Source: Duganella sp. BuS-21 (GTDB lineage Bacteria; Pseudomonadota; Gammaproteobacteria; Burkholderiales; Burkholderiaceae_D). From it: a stretch of DNA of 64,000 bases. The DNA lies in NCBI GenBank assembly GCA_041874725.1, contig CP097466.1:2852001-2916000 (forward strand). Reading direction: 5' to 3'. Shown piece after piece: positions 61,601 to 64,000 of this stretch. Positions within the stretch are counted from its first letter, which is position 1. The number at the start of each line of letters is the position of its first letter. The notes under the pieces were generated by a model. That model was given only the letters and a program-made list of their open reading frames with translations. It was not told where the DNA came from and searched no databases. A program made the position numbers and the translations under genes.

Positions 61601-62402
61601 GCCGCGCGGCTTGACCGTGCTGGCCGATCCCATGCGCTGCGCGCAGGTGATCTCGAACCTGCTCAACAATGCCGCCAAATACACCGAGGCGGGAGGTCGG
61701 CTGGCGGTGCGCGCCCGCCTTGACGGCGACCACGTGGTGGTCGAAGTCGAGGACAACGGCATCGGCATCTCGACCGAGATGCTGGGGCTGGTGTTCGAAC
61801 GGTTTACCCAGGAACGGCAGGCGTTGAGCCGTTCCCAGGGCGGCCTGGGGCTGGGCCTGGCCATCGCCCGCAGCATGATGGCGCTGCATGGCGGCAGCGT
61901 GACGGCGCACAGCGGCGGCATCGGCTGCGGCAGCCTGTTCACGGCGCGCATGCCTGTGCATCAGGTAGCCGACGCGGCACCGCCCGGGCCTGCGGCGGCG
62001 CCCGCGACGCCGCAGGGCGGCTTGAGCATCATGGTGGTCGACGACAATGAGGACGCCGCGCGCGCGCTGGGCGAGGTGCTGGAGTTGTTCGGACACACGG
62101 TCAAGGTGGTGTTCGGGGCGCCGGAAGCGCTGGCGCTGGCGCCGGAGTTCCGCCCGCAGGTCGGGCTGCTCGACATCGGCCTGCCCGGCATGGACGGCTA
62201 TGAGCTGGCCGCGCGCCTGCGCGGCATGCGCTGCGGCGAGACAATGCGCCTGATCGCCATCACCGGTTACGGCCAGGAGGCGGACCGCCAGCAGGCCATG
62301 GCGGCCGGCTTCGAACAACACCTGACCAAGCCGATCGACCTGACGCGCCTCGACCAGTTGCTGAAAGGCGCCCAAGCCGTGTCAACCCATACTGGAGTAT
62401 AG
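58650..62402 (+). CDS. Large hybrid histidine kinase with two complete kinase-receiver modules
   Basis: The 1250-aa soluble protein has, in order: a PAS-like domain (about 25-150), a GAF-like domain (about 160-325), HisKA with His350 in SNVSHEFRTPLTLLLGP, HATPase_c (LLSNAFKFT, DSGTGIP), a receiver with Asp669 in LILSDVMMPQLDG, a PAS domain (about 755-875), a second HisKA with His892 in MLGHELRNPLAPIV, HATPase_c (LLNNAAKYT, EDNGIGIS) and a terminal receiver with Asp1175 in LLDIGLPGMDG. All four phospho-sites are intact. The start at 58650 follows the divergent Lhr gene by 75 bp; the far longer upstream frame is antisense to lhr and is rejected. The two modules resemble two different kinase families, suggesting gene fusion. 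Confidence 0.92.
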   Translation: MSNTAPNPIPSFLTAPGEMGARIWAHDWDATPLGAIAAWPHSLKTVISLMLNSPQPMWMGWGEQVTFLYNDAYIDVLSMAKHPQALGRPTKEVWAEIWDICGPLVDRVFAHGETTMADAVRLFMRRGDFLEETFYAFSYSPVRDESGSVAGLFCANLDVTSRQLNARRLHTVFDISTSTLQERTVHAACTTALAAIRANPDDLPFAQLYLAGDTPATPARLLQATHADIAGACALFEVDAVLADATARVITLPDPAPPGLPDGLAQQPLRQALVLPLQGRGGASTLGVLVLGVSAARRLDADYRNFLELIATQTSNAMQQARAAEDERLRADMLMELDRAKTKFFSNVSHEFRTPLTLLLGPVHDALHDHSAPLPPVQRERLQLMQRNALRLQKLVNSLLEFSRVQAGRAQASFVAVDLASLTADLASSFRSAIEGAGMRLLVDCAPLDEAVYVDPAMWEKIVLNLLSNAFKFTFEGEIRVRQRVVGRQLRLEVADSGTGIPHDQLPHLFERFHRVEGARSRSHEGSGIGLALVHDLVALHGGQIGVESALGRGSVFSVAIPLGRAHLPAAQLDAPPARATSSAAAYVAEAEGWSTARAGEAEAEAVAQADAAAPATPHGRLLVVDDNADMRDYLQRLLQGQWQVEVCNNGLEALAAVARRPPDLILSDVMMPQLDGFGLLAALREQASTRDIPFMLLSARAGEEARLEGLQAGADDYLVKPFSGRELAARIEVLRLRQRMRVVEGVAARRLRSVFSQAPVAIAILNGPEHVFEQANDYYHQLVGPRLLLGQTVRQAFPELASQGIYELLDGVLASGQPYVGRSVQLWMRRMPNQPPSECWFDFVYQPLSDEGGTPYGVAVVAFDVTELASAKRAAESANRAKDEFLAMLGHELRNPLAPIVTALQLMRMRGGDVAVKERAVIERQTNHLVALVDDLLDVSRVAQGKVQLQRKPVEMAEVITRAIETASPLIEQRQHVLTVAVPPRGLTVLADPMRCAQVISNLLNNAAKYTEAGGRLAVRARLDGDHVVVEVEDNGIGISTEMLGLVFERFTQERQALSRSQGGLGLGLAIARSMMALHGGSVTAHSGGIGCGSLFTARMPVHQVADAAPPGPAAAPATPQGGLSIMVVDDNEDAARALGEVLELFGHTVKVVFGAPEALALAPEFRPQVGLLDIGLPGMDGYELAARLRGMRCGETMRLIAITGYGQEADRQQAMAAGFEQHLTKPIDLTRLDQLLKGAQAVSTHTGV

Positions 62403-62466
62403 GATGCAAGCGGCGTCATCCACACTATAATCAGGGAGATTGCCACGATAACCCATAAGGATAGGC

Positions 62467-63927
62467 ATGTTACGGGTCCCCCGCACTCCCTGGATGTCTG
62501 CGCTGCTGATTTTACTGATGCTGTTGATCTTCACGATCGACACCTTCTCGCCGCTGGACATGGCCATCGCGGTGATGTACGTGGTGGTGGTGCTGCTGTC
62601 GGCCAGCATCTGGGCCCGGCGCGGCGTGCTGCAGGCCACCGGCGCCTGCCTGGCGCTGACCCTGCTGTCCTATGTGCTGACCCACAGCGAAGTGTTTTCT
62701 CCGGCCGCCGTCGGCCGCTTGCTGGTCGGGCTGCTGGCCATCAGCGTGACCTCGGTGCTGGTGCTGCGCGGCCAGGCCGCCACCAACCAACTGCTGGCGC
62801 GTGAAGACGCCTTGCGCCGCAGCGAAGCCTTCCTGGCCGGCACCCAGCGCATCAGCAAGACCGGCAGCTTCAGTTTCAAGGCCCACAGCGGCGCCATGTA
62901 CTGGTCCGACGAAGCGGCGCGCATCTACGGCTATCCGCTGGACGTGGAGCCGACCATGGAACGCATCCTGGCGCATACCGCGCCGGAGGACCGCCACGTG
63001 GTGCAGGTAGCAATCGACCAGTCGCTGCGCGGCGATGGCGTGGTAGACCTGCGCCATCGCCTGCTGATGCCGGACGGCGAACTTAAATACGTGCACGTGC
63101 TGTCGCATCCCCGTCAAAACAAGGATGGCGAATGCGAATACCTCGGCGCGCTGACCGACGTGACGGCGGCGGTGCTGGCCGAGCAGGCGTTGCACCGCTC
63201 GCAGGTGCAGCTGGCGCACGCCACCCGCGTCACCATGCTGGGCGAGCTGGCCGCCTCCATCGCCCACGAAGTCAATCAGCCGCTGGCCGCCATCGCCACC
63301 AATGGCGAGGCCTGCCTGCGCTGGCTGAACCGCCCGCAGCCCGAGCTGGACGAGGCGCGCACCACCGTGGCCAGCATCCTGGCGGCCAGCGCGCGCGCCA
63401 CCGGCGTGATCAAGCGCATCCGCGCGCTGGCGCGCCGCAGCGATCCGCAGTACGCGGAGCTGGACCTGAAAACAGTGGTGGAGGACAGCGTGGACCTGGT
63501 CCGGCGCGAATTGAACAACCATCACGTGGCCCTGATGCTGGGCCTCGCGCCCGACCTGCCGCCGGTGCGCGGCGACCGCGTGCAGCTGCAGCAGGTGTTC
63601 ATCAACCTGCTGATGAACGCCATCCAGGCCATGGCCTGCTGCCAGCCCGGCCAGGCGGTGCTGACGGTGCAAACCCAGCGCAATGCCGAAGGCGCGCTGC
63701 AGGTCCGGGTCAGCGATTCCGGCCCCGGTATTCCGGCCGCCGCCTTGCCGCGCCTGTTCGAAGCCTTCTACAGCACCAAGGAGGACGGCATGGGCATGGG
63801 ACTGCCGATCTGCCGCTCCATCATCGAAAACCACGGCGGCCGTATCTGGGCCAAGGCCGCCGCGGCGGACGGGCCGGTGGCCGGCGCCACCATATTTTTC
63901 ACACTGCCTTTCCATGAACCAGATTGA
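62467..63927 (+). CDS. FixL/TtrS-type membrane sensor histidine kinase with PAS domain
   Basis: The 486-aa protein has four to five N-terminal membrane segments (about 10-110), a PAS domain (about 125-235, SFSFKAHSGAMYWSDEAARI), HisKA of the HEVNQPLAAI type with His267, and HATPase_c (NLLMNAIQAM, DSGPGIP, GMGMGLPICRSII). HEVNQPL kinases pair with FixJ-type regulators, and one starts within its last codons (14-bp overlap). It is separated from the large hybrid kinase by 64 bp and may be cotranscribed with it. Confidence 0.91.
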   Translation: MLRVPRTPWMSALLILLMLLIFTIDTFSPLDMAIAVMYVVVVLLSASIWARRGVLQATGACLALTLLSYVLTHSEVFSPAAVGRLLVGLLAISVTSVLVLRGQAATNQLLAREDALRRSEAFLAGTQRISKTGSFSFKAHSGAMYWSDEAARIYGYPLDVEPTMERILAHTAPEDRHVVQVAIDQSLRGDGVVDLRHRLLMPDGELKYVHVLSHPRQNKDGECEYLGALTDVTAAVLAEQALHRSQVQLAHATRVTMLGELAASIAHEVNQPLAAIATNGEACLRWLNRPQPELDEARTTVASILAASARATGVIKRIRALARRSDPQYAELDLKTVVEDSVDLVRRELNNHHVALMLGLAPDLPPVRGDRVQLQQVFINLLMNAIQAMACCQPGQAVLTVQTQRNAEGALQVRVSDSGPGIPAAALPRLFEAFYSTKEDGMGMGLPICRSIIENHGGRIWAKAAAADGPVAGATIFFTLPFHEPD

Positions 63928-64000
63928 TTACGCCGACGCGCTGGTCTACATCGTCGACGACGAGGCGCCGCTGCGCGATGCCATCTCCAGTCTATTGCGC
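63914..64000 (+). CDS. Response regulator, probably FixJ family (N-terminal part, runs off the window)
   Basis: The ATG overlaps the kinase gene by 14 bp. The visible 29 residues, containing ALVYIVDDEAPLRDAISSLL, are the start of a receiver domain with the acidic DDE pocket. The HEVNQPL-type kinase upstream makes a FixJ/NarL-type output likely; the output domain is outside the window. Confidence 0.85.
   Translation, partial: MNQIDYADALVYIVDDEAPLRDAISSLLR

Noticed and set aside
58632..62375. A 1247-codon open frame on the minus strand opposite the large hybrid kinase
   Set aside because: Its translation is rich in His, Arg, Gln and Ala without any domain, and the plus strand has complete kinase and receiver motifs. 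It is a by-product of high GC with a strong third-position bias.

Overview
The window is high-GC DNA whose gene content and style point to a betaproteobacterium of the Oxalobacteraceae (Massilia/Duganella/Janthinobacterium type). That placement is an inference from protein style, the REP-like and GGGGTCGGACCCC repeats, and the mix of two-component systems and plant-polysaccharide genes. No rRNA is present and there is one tRNA gene, tRNA-Ser(GCU).

Positions 1-17.7 kb form a defence island of lower GC. It opens inside a type I restriction-modification operon (hsdM 3'-end, a KilA-N protein, hsdS, hsdR and an HExxH metallopeptidase, all overlapping by 4 bp). A TrlF-type PHP-domain/SMC-like ATPase follows. 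Next is a two-gene unit: a 1650-aa protein with NERD nuclease, two kinase-like domains and an SF1 helicase, plus a 481-aa winged-helix protein. This pair resembles type I Mokosh but does not match it cleanly, and it is the best candidate here for an undescribed defence system. Fragments of IS5-like and IS66-like transposases lie in the gaps.

Positions 17.67-19.9 kb are an integration scar around tRNA-Ser(GCU). Two 43-bp direct repeats end in a tRNA-Ser-like 3' end. Between them are a tyrosine-integrase C-terminal fragment, the intact tRNA, a membrane protein, and decayed pieces of ParB and of the BREX ATPase BrxD. Next to the right-hand repeat an IS4-type MITE has split a terminator.

From 20 kb onward the window looks like ordinary chromosome. 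At 21-23.5 kb an RsbQ-like hydrolase is paired with a PAS hybrid kinase. At 23.5-33.2 kb lies an envelope-modification regulon: dedA, ugd, a PmrA-type response regulator with two PmrB-like kinases, an ArnC-like and an ArnT-like transferase, and an ArnA-type UDP-glucuronate decarboxylase. Six promoters in this block share a PmrA-box-like site (two 6-bp half-sites, 5 bp apart) exactly 11 bp upstream of a -10 hexamer. This ties the operons to one regulator, presumably the one encoded inside the block.

Positions 33-54 kb carry sugar and polysaccharide genes (GH43, FucP/GluP-type transporter, CE2-like esterase, GH127), a short UvrA, three LysR regulators beside SDR/tautomerase/MFS genes, a periplasmic RNase T2, a rhodanese and AsmA. 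Positions 54-64 kb hold a long Lhr helicase, a 1250-aa hybrid kinase with two kinase modules, and a FixL/FixJ-like pair that runs off the right edge.
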